Both the position numbers and the translations under genes were made by a program. A stretch of 64,000 nucleotides of DNA from Opitutaceae bacterium EW11. GTDB lineage: Bacteria > Verrucomicrobiota > Verrucomicrobiia > Opitutales > Opitutaceae. The notes under the pieces were generated by a model. It saw only the letters and a list, made by a program, of their open reading frames with translations. It searched no databases and was not told the DNA's origin. The stretch lies in NCBI GenBank assembly GCA_003054665.1, contig QAYY01000015.1:124001-188000 (forward strand), given 5' to 3'. The first letter of the stretch is position 1. Every line of letters begins with the position of its first letter. Below, piece after piece: positions 1 to 8,294 of the stretch.

Positions 1-912
1 GAACCACCGCGTGCTGAAGTCCCAACCGCTCTCACAGGCAGAACGGATCGCACGGTAAACCTCCGCCGGATCGCGGCCCGAACGCTTGGCAACGTCTTCG
101 TCGAGGGCAAACGCCTCGGCGCGCGGCGTTGCACCTTGGTCGTAGTAGCGGGAAAGCACGGCGCCGTCGGCAAGCGCGACGCGGTGTTTCGTCGGCGCGG
201 TCTCGTCGGACCAATACGCATACTCCGCCCGCAGTTCCGGCAGGTACTTCGCGTAGACGGACTCGCCGCCTTTCTCCGCCAGCAGGTCGAGCATGAGCGA
301 AAAAAACGGCGGCTGAGACCGGCTCAGGTAGTACGTCCGGTTGCCGTTGGGGATGTGCCCGTAGTTACGGATGAGATACGCGAAGTTGTCCATCATCGCC
401 TGGATCGCGGCCTCCTCTCCGCTCTCCCGCAGTCCGAGCATGGTGAAATAGGAGTCCCAATAGTAGATCTCGCGAAACCGGCCCCCGGGCACGATGTAGG
501 GGTGCGGCAGCGGGAGGAGCGACGAGCCGGACACCGGGCGGTCCGGCGCGCGTTCGAGGAGCCGCCAGAGTTCGTTGACGTGCTCCACGACGCCCCGCGC
601 CTTCGGCACGGCCAGGCTGCGGGTTTCGGGAACGAGGAAATTCGTCCCGACAAACGCCGCCAAATCCACAGGCTGCCCAGACCGCTTGGCCGCCGCGTAC
701 GAGGCGACAATCTCGTCCACGGGGCGCTTGGGAACCGCATCCGGGAACGTCTTTTGGTCGGGGAACACCCTGGCGCGCTGAACGTCGGCGAAAAGCCGGC
801 CGTAGAGTTCCTCCGGCGCTTTCGGCAAGGCCGATGCCGAGGCGACCACGGCCGTCGCGACCAGCGCGGCGGTCAGCGCGGGAGCGGCGGGTCGGAGTTT
901 CCGGGATTTCAC
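1..912 (-). CDS. treA: Periplasmic trehalase (GH37), N-terminal part, cut by window edge
   Basis: This gene encodes a secreted trehalase that hydrolyses alpha,alpha-trehalose to glucose. It is absent from simple ATG-based ORF calls because it starts with GTG (912-910) and leaves the window still open after 304 codons. An AGGAGG Shine-Dalgarno lies a few bases upstream, inside the end of the preceding gene. Residues 1-29 form a signal peptide ending ASALP. The GH37 signature PGGRFREIYYWDSYF is at about 142-156, preceded by the conserved LVPETRSL block and followed by GHIPNGNRTYYLSRSQPPFF, both typical of trehalases. The catalytic acid and base region would mostly be in the missing C-terminal half. 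It sits 10 bp after an esterase-like gene on the same strand, so the two are probably co-transcribed. The family assignment is secure. Confidence 0.93.
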   Translation of the reverse strand, partial: MKSRKLRPAAPALTAALVATAVVASASALPKAPEELYGRLFADVQRARVFPDQKTFPDAVPKRPVDEIVASYAAAKRSGQPVDLAAFVGTNFLVPETRSLAVPKARGVVEHVNELWRLLERAPDRPVSGSSLLPLPHPYIVPGGRFREIYYWDSYFTMLGLRESGEEAAIQAMMDNFAYLIRNYGHIPNGNRTYYLSRSQPPFFSLMLDLLAEKGGESVYAKYLPELRAEYAYWSDETAPTKHRVALADGAVLSRYYDQGATPRAEAFALDEDVAKRSGRDPAEVYRAIRSACESGWDFSTRWF

Positions 913-922
913 CGCGGCCTCC

Positions 923-1828
923 TCATCTCGAGGGTTTCAGCCAGCCCGAAGCGCGCATCCAGTCCGCCGCGCGATCCGGCCAGGTCGTCACCTCGTCGGC
1001 CGTCCGACGAAGCCCGTATCCGTGCCCTCCCTTTGGATACACGTGCAGCTCTGCCGGCACTTTGGCCCGGCAGAGCACGCCGTAGAAGAGCAAGGCGTTC
1101 TCCACGTGCACGGGATCGTCCTGCGTCTGCACGAGGAACATCGGAGGCGCGTCGTTCGGCTGAACCTCCGGCGGCGTGGCGAAGCCTTTTTCGGAGAGCG
1201 CGAGATAGCCCGGGTAGATCAGGAGCGCGAAGTCGGGCCGGCAGCTCGCCTGGTCCGCCGCATCGATTTCGGGATAGATCCGCTTCTGGTGCTGATTGCT
1301 CAGCACCGCCGCCAGGTGAGCGCCGGCGGAGAAGCCGAGCACACCGATCCGGTGCGGGTCGATCCCCAGTTGTCCAGCGCGGGAGCGGAGAACGCCCAGC
1401 GCGCGTTGCGCATCCTGGAGCGGCGGAACGTGCTGCGCGAGTCCGGCCCTGCGGGGTACCCGATACTTCACCAGCACGCCCGTGACACCGATGGAGTTGA
1501 GCCATTCGCAGACTTCCGTGCCCTCGAGATCGAGCGCCAGAATGCTGTAGCCGCCGCCGGGGAAAACGAGCACCGCGGTGCCGGTGTTTTTTGCCGGCTC
1601 CGGAGAGTAGATCGTGAGCGTCGGCATAGAAACGTTGCCGAGCCGGGTCACGTGCCGGCCCGCCACGAGGCGGTCCGACGGCGTCGTCATGTCGGCTTCG
1701 GGAGGGAGCGGAGCCGTTTCTCCAGGCGCCTTGCCGGGCCAGAGCGCCTCGGCCTTCGGTTCGGCAGCGAGCGCGATCGCGCTCGCGGACATCCACGCAC
1801 ACGTGAGCAAGCACAGCAGGGGTTTCAT
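923..1828 (-). CDS. Secreted alpha/beta hydrolase, acetyl-xylan-esterase-like
   Basis: The product is a predicted exported esterase of the BD-FAE / acetylxylan esterase-like alpha/beta hydrolase group. I start it at the ATG at 1828, because MKPLLCLLTCAWMSASAIALA forms a signal peptide; the frame stays open 15 codons upstream without looking protein-like. The oxyanion-hole region is VFPGGGY (about 88-94), the nucleophile elbow is GFSAGAH (Ser at about 167), and the acid and base are likely in TQDDPVH and GGHGYG near the C-terminus. The length (301 aa) is normal. It lies directly upstream of the trehalase gene, 10 bp apart, which suggests a small carbohydrate-degradation operon. The substrate is not determined; removal of acetyl or other acyl groups from plant glycans is inferred from the family. 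Confidence 0.85.
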   Translation of the reverse strand: MKPLLCLLTCAWMSASAIALAAEPKAEALWPGKAPGETAPLPPEADMTTPSDRLVAGRHVTRLGNVSMPTLTIYSPEPAKNTGTAVLVFPGGGYSILALDLEGTEVCEWLNSIGVTGVLVKYRVPRRAGLAQHVPPLQDAQRALGVLRSRAGQLGIDPHRIGVLGFSAGAHLAAVLSNQHQKRIYPEIDAADQASCRPDFALLIYPGYLALSEKGFATPPEVQPNDAPPMFLVQTQDDPVHVENALLFYGVLCRAKVPAELHVYPKGGHGYGLRRTADEVTTWPDRAADWMRASGWLKPSR

Positions 1829-2038
1829 GCTCGAAGAGTTTCGCCAATGTTGGCCCGAACCAGGCCGACGCAAGCGGCATTACTTGGCCGCCCGCCTGGA
1901 CGGTCTGTTCCCCTTCTCCGCATCCGGAGCCGGATCCGATCCGCTCTTCCGCGCACCGCAGCTCCCGGCTTCCCGCCACCAGACCGGCCGACTGCGCCAT
2001 CGGTCCGGTTTGCTCTGGAATCGGCGGAGGAGATTCAA

Positions 2039-2065
2039 ATGATCGCCCCATGCGTCGTATCCTAA
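2039..2065 (+). promoter_or_regulatory. Possible 8-codon leader ORF overlapping the start of the M49 peptidase gene
   Basis: The best Shine-Dalgarno in this region (GGAGGAG at about 2025-2031) is well placed for the ATG at 2039, which opens an 8-codon frame ending at TAA 2063-2065. The peptidase start at 2050 lies inside it in another frame and is too far from that Shine-Dalgarno for normal spacing. This could be translational coupling through a tiny leader peptide, or chance. Confidence 0.25.
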
Positions 2066-4101
2066 TCCTCTCGACCGCGTTGGGAGCGTTGCTCGCCTTG
2101 CCTCTCGCACGAGGCGAATCGGCGGCCCCGAACGGCGGTTTTAACTACAAGGCGGATCGGTTCGCCGACATCCAGGTGCTGCGGTATCAGGTACCGGGAT
2201 TCGAGAATCTCAGCCTGAGGCAAAAAACCCTCGCGTATTACCTGTACCAAGCCGGCCTCTCCGGCCGGGATATCTTCTGGGATCAGAAATATCGCCACAA
2301 CCTCACGGTCCGGAAAACCCTCGAGACCGTTCTTCAGACGTACGGCGGCCACCGCTCGGGAAGCGATTGGGACGCCTTTGTCGTGTACGCGAAACGTGTC
2401 TTTTTCGCCAACGGCATCCACCACCACTACGGAAGCGCGAAGATGCTGCCGACGTTTCCGAAAGATTACCTGCTCACGCTCCTCGCGAAGTCCGATCAGA
2501 AACAGCTGCCGCTCGGAGGGAAATCGGTGCAGGAATTCGCGGCGGCGCTGACGCCCATCCTCTTCGACCCCGCGATCGATGCGAAAACGGTCAATCTCGA
2601 CGCCGGCGTGGATAACGTGAAGGAGTCCGCCAACAACTTTTACCGTGGGGTGACCGCCGACGAAGTCGCCGCGTTTTATGCCCGGAAGGCGAAGGAGACC
2701 GGCAACCCGCGCCTTTCCTACGGACTGAATTCCCAGCTGGCCAAGATCGACGGCGTGATCGTCGAGCGGCCTTGGAAGGTCGGCGGCATGTACGGCCCGG
2801 CGATCGAGCAGATCGTCGGCTGGCTCGAAAAGGCCGTGCCGCTCGCCGAAAACGACGCGCAGAAAAAGACGCTGGAGCATCTGATCGCCTACTACCGCAC
2901 CGGCGACCTGGCCGAGTTCGACAAATCCTGCATCGCCTGGGTCTCCGACACGGAATCCAAGGTGGACGTCGTCAACGGCTTCATCGAAGTCTACGCCGAC
3001 GCCACCCAGAAACGCGGCTCCTACGAATCCGTCGTCTCCCTGAAGGACGAGGTGGCGACGAAACGAATCGCGGCGATCTCGGCTCAGGCGCAGTGGTTCG
3101 AGGACCACGCGCCGATCCTGGACGCGCACAAGAAGAAGAACGTCACCGGGATCTCGGCCAAGGTCATCACCGTGATCGGGGAAGTCGGCGACTCCGCCCC
3201 CTCCACTCCGATCGGGATCAATCTTCCCAACGCGGAATGGATCCGCGAGCAGTACGGTTCCAAGTCCGTTTCGCTCGGCAACATCGTCGAGTCGTACAAC
3301 GACGTCCAATCGAAGAGCCCGGCGAATGAAGAATTCGGATACGATCAGGCCGTCGTTCAGCGCCTGAAAAAATGGGGCCCGCTCGCCGCCGATCTCCACA
3401 CCGACATGCACGAGGTGATCGGCCACGCTTCCGGCGTGATCAACCCCGGCGTCGGTCCCACGGACCAGACGCTCAAGGCCTACGCGGGCACGCTCGAGGA
3501 AGCCCGCGCCGACCTCGTGGCGCTCTACTACATTCTCGATCCCAAGCTCATCGAGATCGGCGTCATGCCGACCCTCGACGTCGGCAAGGCCGCCTATGAC
3601 AAGTACCTCATGAACGGGCTCATGACCCAGCTGTTCCGGATCCAGCCGGGCCACCAGCTCGAGGAAGCGCACATGCGCAACCGGCAGCTGATCTCGGGCT
3701 GGGTCTTCGAGAAAGGGCAGCCGGAGAAAGTCGTCGAACGCGTCACGCGCGACGGGAAAACCTATTTCCGGATCAACGACTACGAAAAACTCCGCGGCCT
3801 TTTCGGACAGCTCCTGCGTGAAATCCAGCGCATCAAGTCCGAAGGCGACTACGAGGCCGGCAAAGCCCTGGTCGAGAACTACGGCGTGAAAGTCGACCAG
3901 CCGCTGCTGACGGAGGTCCACCGTCGTTACGCGCCGCTCGATATCGCGCCGTACATGGGTTTCATCCAGCCGCGTCTCGTTGCGGTGAAGCGTGGAGAGA
4001 AGATCACCGACGTGAAAGTCGAGTATCCGAAGGACTTCCTCGGTCAGATGCTCGAATACGGGAAAAACTACTCGTTCCTCACTTCCGAGGAGAAGCTGTA
4101 G
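2050..4101 (+). CDS. Dipeptidyl-peptidase III family zinc peptidase (M49)
   Basis: This is a 683-aa zinc exopeptidase of family M49, which releases dipeptides from peptide N-termini. The zinc motif HEVIGH (H454, E455, H459) and the third-ligand motif EEARAD (about 483-488) are both intact, with the short spacing seen in bacterial members. The surrounding HASGVINPGVG and LVALYYILDP segments are also typical. Unlike cytosolic animal DPP III, it begins with a clear signal peptide (MRRILILSTALGALLALPLARG), so it probably acts in the periplasm. The start at ATG 2050 is set by this signal peptide; Shine-Dalgarno spacing is poor, see the leader ORF at 2039. It ends just before a strong bidirectional terminator and seems to be a single-gene unit. 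An antisense frame of equal length is a codon-bias shadow. Confidence 0.92.
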   Translation: MRRILILSTALGALLALPLARGESAAPNGGFNYKADRFADIQVLRYQVPGFENLSLRQKTLAYYLYQAGLSGRDIFWDQKYRHNLTVRKTLETVLQTYGGHRSGSDWDAFVVYAKRVFFANGIHHHYGSAKMLPTFPKDYLLTLLAKSDQKQLPLGGKSVQEFAAALTPILFDPAIDAKTVNLDAGVDNVKESANNFYRGVTADEVAAFYARKAKETGNPRLSYGLNSQLAKIDGVIVERPWKVGGMYGPAIEQIVGWLEKAVPLAENDAQKKTLEHLIAYYRTGDLAEFDKSCIAWVSDTESKVDVVNGFIEVYADATQKRGSYESVVSLKDEVATKRIAAISAQAQWFEDHAPILDAHKKKNVTGISAKVITVIGEVGDSAPSTPIGINLPNAEWIREQYGSKSVSLGNIVESYNDVQSKSPANEEFGYDQAVVQRLKKWGPLAADLHTDMHEVIGHASGVINPGVGPTDQTLKAYAGTLEEARADLVALYYILDPKLIEIGVMPTLDVGKAAYDKYLMNGLMTQLFRIQPGHQLEEAHMRNRQLISGWVFEKGQPEKVVERVTRDGKTYFRINDYEKLRGLFGQLLREIQRIKSEGDYEAGKALVENYGVKVDQPLLTEVHRRYAPLDIAPYMGFIQPRLVAVKRGEKITDVKVEYPKDFLGQMLEYGKNYSFLTSEEKL

Positions 4102-4121
4102 CTCATCCCTCACTACAACAA

Positions 4122-4156
4122 AAAGGCGCCGACTCGTTGAGCCGGCGCCTTTGTTT
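4122..4156. terminator. Bidirectional intrinsic terminator between convergent genes
   Basis: A perfect 10-bp stem (AAAGGCGCCG, 4122-4131, with CGGCGCCTTT, 4143-4152) closes an 11-nt loop and is flanked by A-rich and T-rich tracts. It lies between the M49 peptidase and the convergent PEP-CTERM gene and can serve both. Confidence 0.85.
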
Positions 4157-4175
4157 GGGAAGACTAACGGGAAAC

Positions 4176-4829
4176 TCAGGCCTTCTTGCTCTTGAAGCGG
4201 CGGACGGCCACGAGGCCGAGCAGTGCGGCGGCGCCGATCAGGCCGTAGGTCGAGGGCTCCGGAACGGGGGAACCGTAGGTGACTTCCAGCGTGGCGGAGT
4301 GGAAGCGAAGCGCATCGGCGCCGACGGTGTCCTCGACGAGGAGGGTCCAGTCGCCGGGAGCCATCATCAGGCTGTTGAAGATCGCCAGCGAACCGGTCGG
4401 ACGGAAGGCACCGGCCTGGATGAGACTCTGGTTCACGTTCACCACCTGGGCGGCATCGTCATCGAACGTGATCGTGCCGGAGAAAAGCGCGCTGCCGGAG
4501 TTGAAGCTTCCCCCCGCGATCAGCGAGGTCGTGTTGCCCAGATAGCTCAGGGTCAGGTTCACCTCGTTGAGGTACGGGGTGCCACCGAGCAGATCCCAAC
4601 CTTCACCGTCCGCTTTGTCGAACGTGACGCTGATGTTCACGTCGGAGATGGCGCCACCTGCTCCGAGATCGGCGGAATTGAAGGTGAAAAGACGCGTGCC
4701 GGAGCTGTTGTCGAAAATGCCGGCTACCGAGTTCGTTTGGGTGACGGTGACCTGGGCTTGGGCCGTCAAAGCTGCGCCGGCGATCAGCGCCGTAGCTGCG
4801 AGGGTACGAAGAACGTTCGTGATTTGCAT
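4176..4829 (-). CDS. PEP-CTERM sorting-domain protein with a P-domain-like beta-sandwich
   Basis: This is a secreted 217-aa protein with a signal peptide (MQITNVLRTLAATALIAGAALTAQA) and a C-terminal PEP-CTERM signal: VPEPSTYGLIGAAALLG followed by VAVRRFKSKKA. Such tails are recognised by the exosortase/EpsH system, which links protein sorting to exopolysaccharide or biofilm production; no exosortase is in this window. The body (about 27-185) has features of the proprotein-convertase P-domain: an ISDVNISVTF strand, a FRPTGSLAIFN-like segment and a DWTLLVEDT segment near the end. That resemblance is from memory of the fold family and is only moderate. It is monocistronic, convergent with the M49 peptidase and divergent from the PL9-like gene. 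The molecular function is unknown; a surface or matrix role is inferred. Confidence 0.85.
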   Translation of the reverse strand: MQITNVLRTLAATALIAGAALTAQAQVTVTQTNSVAGIFDNSSGTRLFTFNSADLGAGGAISDVNISVTFDKADGEGWDLLGGTPYLNEVNLTLSYLGNTTSLIAGGSFNSGSALFSGTITFDDDAAQVVNVNQSLIQAGAFRPTGSLAIFNSLMMAPGDWTLLVEDTVGADALRFHSATLEVTYGSPVPEPSTYGLIGAAALLGLVAVRRFKSKKA

Positions 4830-4949
4830 AAGTTAAAGAGGCACACAAAGACTGGCTCCAGCGATTTGCGTATGGCGAACCTCCACCGTGCGAGGAACGG
4901 CTGGACGGTATATCCGGGAAAACCCGACAAACATTTGCTTCTACAATCG

Positions 4950-4968
4950 CCAGAATCCCTAATTCTGG
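4950..4968. promoter_or_regulatory. Perfect inverted repeat in a divergent intergenic region
   Basis: CCAGAAT (4950-4956) and ATTCTGG (4962-4968) form a perfect 7-bp inverted repeat with a 5-nt spacer, in the 200-bp gap between the divergently transcribed PEP-CTERM and PL9-like genes. Its size and place fit an operator for a dimeric regulator, but no cognate regulator is adjacent. Confidence 0.3.
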
Positions 4969-5030
4969 GGAGCTCGGCTCACGCAACCTGCTAATCTACA
5001 AGACGTCAGTTAGAAGGCCAACCCCTCCTA

Positions 5031-6377
5031 ATGACCCGCCTTCACCTCGTTCTTCGGACAGCAGGGCTGTTCTTCTGCTCGATCCCCGGTGCCGCGCTTG
5101 CCGCCACCTACTTCGTTTCACCCACGGGAAACGATACAAATCCCGGCACCGAAAACGCGCCGTTTGCCACCGTACAACGCGCTCAGCAAGCGGCTGAGCC
5201 CGACGACACCGTCTATCTGCGAGGCGGCACCTACACGCTGAGCGAGAACCAGATCGCGCGTCGCGAGGGCCTGTACGCCTGCGTCACGTTTCTCGACAAG
5301 AGCGGCGCTCCGCATCGTCCCATCCGCTATTGGGCCTACCCCGGAGAACGGCCGGTGTTCGACTTCTCCGCAGTGAAACCCGCGGGGCTCCGCGTGGCCG
5401 CGTTTCGCGTCACGGGTTCCTGGATACATCTGAAAGGTTTCGAAGCCACGGGCGTGCAGGTCACGATTCGCACCCACACCCAGTCCATCTGCTTCGACAA
5501 CCAAGGGAGCCACAACGTCTACGAGCGGCTGAGCGCACACGACGGCAAGGCGATCGGATTCTGGATCGGCCGGGGTTCCGACAACCTCGTGCTCAACTGC
5601 GACGCGTATCGGAACTACGACGACGTTTCGGAAAACAAGCGGGGCGGCAACGTCGACGGCTTCGGCCACCACGTCCCGAAGGGGAGCGCGAGAAACGTCT
5701 TCCGCGGTTGCCGCGCCTGGTTCAACAGCGACGACGGCTTCGACTTCATCAACTCCGCCGAGGCCGCGACCGCCGAGAACTGCTGGGCGTTCTACAACGG
5801 CTATTCGCCCGACTTCGCCGACCTCGGAGACGGCAACGGCTTCAAGGCCGGCGGCTACGGCAAGACACCCGCGGAGCAGCTGCCGAATCCCGTTCCGCGT
5901 CATGTCGTGCTCGGCTGCCTGGCAGTTCGCAACAAGGCCAACGGGGTCTATGCGAACCATCACGTGGGCGGCGTGGATTTTCTGAACAACACCGCCTGCC
6001 GAAACCGCATCGATTTCAATTTCCTCGGTCGGGAGAGCGACAACCGCACCGACATCCCCGGCCGCGGCCACCGCGCGAAAAACAACCTCGCATTCGGCGC
6101 GGGCCGAGCGGTCGCCGAGCTCGACCGTTCAGCCTCCGACGTCTCCCACAACTCCTTCGACCTTCCCCTCGCCCTGTCGGATTCCGACTTCCTCAGCCTC
6201 GACGAATCCGAACTCACGAAACCGCGCCAGGCGAACGGGGATTTGCCCATCATCGACCTGTTCCACCTCGCCCCGCAGAGCCAGGCCATCGACCGAGGGA
6301 TCGACGTCGGCCGGACCTTCTCCGGAAAAGCGCCGGACCTCGGCGCGTTCGAAAGCGGGGCCGGAGCCGGCCGCTAG
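5031..6377 (+). CDS. Secreted right-handed beta-helix protein, PL9 pectate-lyase-like
   Basis: This 448-aa exported protein is probably a polysaccharide lyase of PL9 type. A signal peptide (about 1-24, ending GAALA) is followed by the typical entry TYFVSPTGNDTNPGTENAPFATVQRA and by DDTVYLRGGTY. Its centre carries the PL9-like block VDGFGHH...NVFRGCRAWFNSDDGFDFINS and later GNGFKAGGYG, which in PL9 enzymes supply the calcium-binding aspartates. The catalytic lysine position cannot be fixed by eye, and GFGHH differs from the usual sequence there, so substrate and activity are uncertain. It ends with KAPDLGAFE, a common C-terminus of these beta-helix proteins. It is 19 bp from the convergent end of the next gene. 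Pectin or a related uronate polymer is the inferred target. Confidence 0.8.
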   Translation: MTRLHLVLRTAGLFFCSIPGAALAATYFVSPTGNDTNPGTENAPFATVQRAQQAAEPDDTVYLRGGTYTLSENQIARREGLYACVTFLDKSGAPHRPIRYWAYPGERPVFDFSAVKPAGLRVAAFRVTGSWIHLKGFEATGVQVTIRTHTQSICFDNQGSHNVYERLSAHDGKAIGFWIGRGSDNLVLNCDAYRNYDDVSENKRGGNVDGFGHHVPKGSARNVFRGCRAWFNSDDGFDFINSAEAATAENCWAFYNGYSPDFADLGDGNGFKAGGYGKTPAEQLPNPVPRHVVLGCLAVRNKANGVYANHHVGGVDFLNNTACRNRIDFNFLGRESDNRTDIPGRGHRAKNNLAFGAGRAVAELDRSASDVSHNSFDLPLALSDSDFLSLDESELTKPRQANGDLPIIDLFHLAPQSQAIDRGIDVGRTFSGKAPDLGAFESGAGAGR

Positions 6378-6396
6378 AGCTGCCGTCGCGCGTCGC

Positions 6397-7776
6397 TCAA
6401 TTCGAGCGTTGGGCAACGCCATCCAGCATCTCGGCCGACCAACTCGCGCTGAGCGTCTTTTCCACGTCTCCGTTGCGAAGGACAATTTCCATGCGCCTCT
6501 CCGGTGTCTTGTCGGCGGAGGTCGCGACGCGCTTCACGTAGCTGAACTCCCCCGGGACGCGCCACATGGGAACACCGTGATACTGCTTGTCCGAGGCGGT
6601 CTGAATCAGCCTCGCGTCGCCGGTCGCAAGCGTGAGCACCGCCACTTCGCCTTTCAGCCCGCCAAAGACCACCTGAGTGCCGTCAGGGCTGACCTCGAAA
6701 AACGAGAGCGACTGCGGGATCTCGGGCTCGGCTCGCCGGGGGACCAGCCGCGACAAAGTCGCCTGGCGGCTGGGATCCGCCACGAACAACTGCTCGCGCG
6801 GCTCGTTGTTGAAGTCCGCCGCTGCGAGCGGGAGGGAAACCTCCGCAGCGTTGAAGAGAATGCGCCCGTCCTTCAGGCACCGCACGTGCGTGAGCGGGTT
6901 GAACAACAGCCCTGCAAGTTCCTCCGGTTTCTCCGCGACGGCGATGCGACCGTCGCGATCGAGAACCTGACGCCGGGCGAGCACAGCCAGCTCCACCGCG
7001 TCCTTTGCGGTGCTCGGCTGGGCCTGGATGTAGGCCAGGGACAAACCATCGTACGTCCAATCTGGATACCCGCTCGTCTGGGACGCAACCGCGACAGGCG
7101 CGGCGGAACCCTTAAGCGCCAGCAGTCGGAGCGCCGTGGTCTTCGGAGTCACGTCTTCGGCGGTAAACGCCAGCGCCGCACCGTCCGGAGAGGGGCGCAG
7201 GTCGATCAAAGTGCCGGCTCCGACGTGCCGAGTGCGATCCGCGATCACCCGGTCGCCCTCGATGTGGGCGGTCAGGATCTCGTACAGGTCGACGGAATCC
7301 TGCTGAAGCTCCTTCCAATCGTCCGGCGTCAGCTTGCTTCTTAACTCCTCGCCGTGGCGCTCGAGCAGGCAAAGCGCCACGGCGTTTCCGCTTCCCTCCC
7401 CCTCCCTCTTCAACGTGTCCCACTTGGGATCCGCCTGGAACGCCGACCACAGGCGCTCCGCCTTCTGCTCCACCACCGGCTGGTCCGCTCCCAACGCCCC
7501 GGCCAGTTCCTGCCAGCGGCTCGTCTCACGCCTTTTCGCCAGCACCAGATGCTGCGAGTCGCCTGCCCACGCGGCCGCGCGGACGCCGGGCACCTGCAGC
7601 GCCGAGAGGTGCCCGTTGGCGTCGCACAAATACAGTCCGTCACCGCCGACGACGGCGGCCCTGGCGCCGTCCGGAGACCAGACGACGCGTTTTTCCAGGC
7701 AGCCCGCCGCGAAGAGCAGCGAGCCGACAATCGCGCACACGGCGAACCGCCGGGCAAAGGAACGAAATGAATTCAT
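6397..7776 (-). CDS. Lipoprotein with TolB/WD40-like beta-propeller repeats, third gene of an ECF operon
   Basis: The product is a 459-aa predicted outer- or inner-membrane lipoprotein: MNSFRSFARRFAVCAIVGSLLFAAGC ends in a lipobox with the Cys at about 26. The rest has repeated blade motifs of the PD40/TolB type (VWSPDGARAAVV, DLRPSPDGAALAFT, EVSPDGTQVVFGG), indicating a beta-propeller. The start at 7776 is chosen from a GGAGG Shine-Dalgarno (about 7783-7788) and the signal peptide; the open frame continues much further upstream but only as a shadow of the anti-sigma gene. The ATG overlaps the anti-sigma stop (ATGA), so the two are translationally coupled. A sensor or ligand-binding role for the ECF pair is inferred from this coupling alone. 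Confidence 0.8.
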   Translation of the reverse strand: MNSFRSFARRFAVCAIVGSLLFAAGCLEKRVVWSPDGARAAVVGGDGLYLCDANGHLSALQVPGVRAAAWAGDSQHLVLAKRRETSRWQELAGALGADQPVVEQKAERLWSAFQADPKWDTLKREGEGSGNAVALCLLERHGEELRSKLTPDDWKELQQDSVDLYEILTAHIEGDRVIADRTRHVGAGTLIDLRPSPDGAALAFTAEDVTPKTTALRLLALKGSAAPVAVASQTSGYPDWTYDGLSLAYIQAQPSTAKDAVELAVLARRQVLDRDGRIAVAEKPEELAGLLFNPLTHVRCLKDGRILFNAAEVSLPLAAADFNNEPREQLFVADPSRQATLSRLVPRRAEPEIPQSLSFFEVSPDGTQVVFGGLKGEVAVLTLATGDARLIQTASDKQYHGVPMWRVPGEFSYVKRVATSADKTPERRMEIVLRNGDVEKTLSASWSAEMLDGVAQRSN

Positions 7777-8294
7777 TGTTTTTCCTCCAAATGGGGCAGC
7801 TTCACCGGCGAGTCCCAGCGAAGCCGATAGGGTTGATCTGATGTGACGGGGTTCTGAACGCCGGCGCGCGACGGCTGCGGAACGGTCCACAATGCGGACG
7901 TGCCTTGCGTGGGCAGCCTGGCCAGTACGGAGGCCGACGACGCCAGATCCGGAGGCTGCGGCATCGGTGCAGAACCATTCTCCCTCGGCGCGGCAAACCG
8001 CCCCGCCAGAAACCCGACGGTGACGCTGGCGGCCAGCGGCAGCCAAAGCCGGCGTGCTGCTCCGTTGAATACAGAATCGGGCGCTTTCCATCGAGGCAGG
8101 GCCGAAGGAGTGCCGGAGGGTGCCGGAACACGCATCGCCGCCCGGGCGAGTCCGGTCGTTTTGCCGGTGCGCTCCGCCTGCGCGGCGAGGTCCGGATGAT
8201 TTTCAAGGTAGGCGTCGAGGAGTTCGCCGACGTCTGGAGGCAGCTCGCCAAGAGCTCGGTCGACGATGAGCGATTTCAAGGTTTCAGGCTTCAT
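7773..8294 (-). CDS. Putative single-pass membrane anti-sigma factor without a zinc motif
   Basis: This 173-aa protein lies between an ECF sigma factor and a lipoprotein, overlapping both (11 bp with the sigma gene, 4 bp with the lipoprotein gene). It has an N-terminal cytoplasmic region of about 80 residues beginning MKPETLKSLIVDRALGELPPDV, one predicted transmembrane segment (RRLWLPLAASVTVGFLAGRFAA) and a proline-rich outer tail. That layout is the usual one for an anti-sigma factor. It has no cysteine at all, so it is not a zinc-binding (ZAS) type, and a redox-sensing mechanism through Cys is excluded. The anti-sigma call rests on position and topology, not on a recognised domain. Confidence 0.7.
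   Translation of the reverse strand: MKPETLKSLIVDRALGELPPDVGELLDAYLENHPDLAAQAERTGKTTGLARAAMRVPAPSGTPSALPRWKAPDSVFNGAARRLWLPLAASVTVGFLAGRFAAPRENGSAPMPQPPDLASSASVLARLPTQGTSALWTVPQPSRAGVQNPVTSDQPYRLRWDSPVKLPHLEEKQ

Noticed and set aside
2062-4113. A full-length antisense frame of 683 codons opposite the M49 peptidase gene
   Set aside because: It mirrors the real gene in length, is rich in Val, Asp, Glu and Arg without domains, and results from GC-rich codon usage that leaves the third-position complement open. The sense frame has HEVIGH and EEARAD motifs and a signal peptide.
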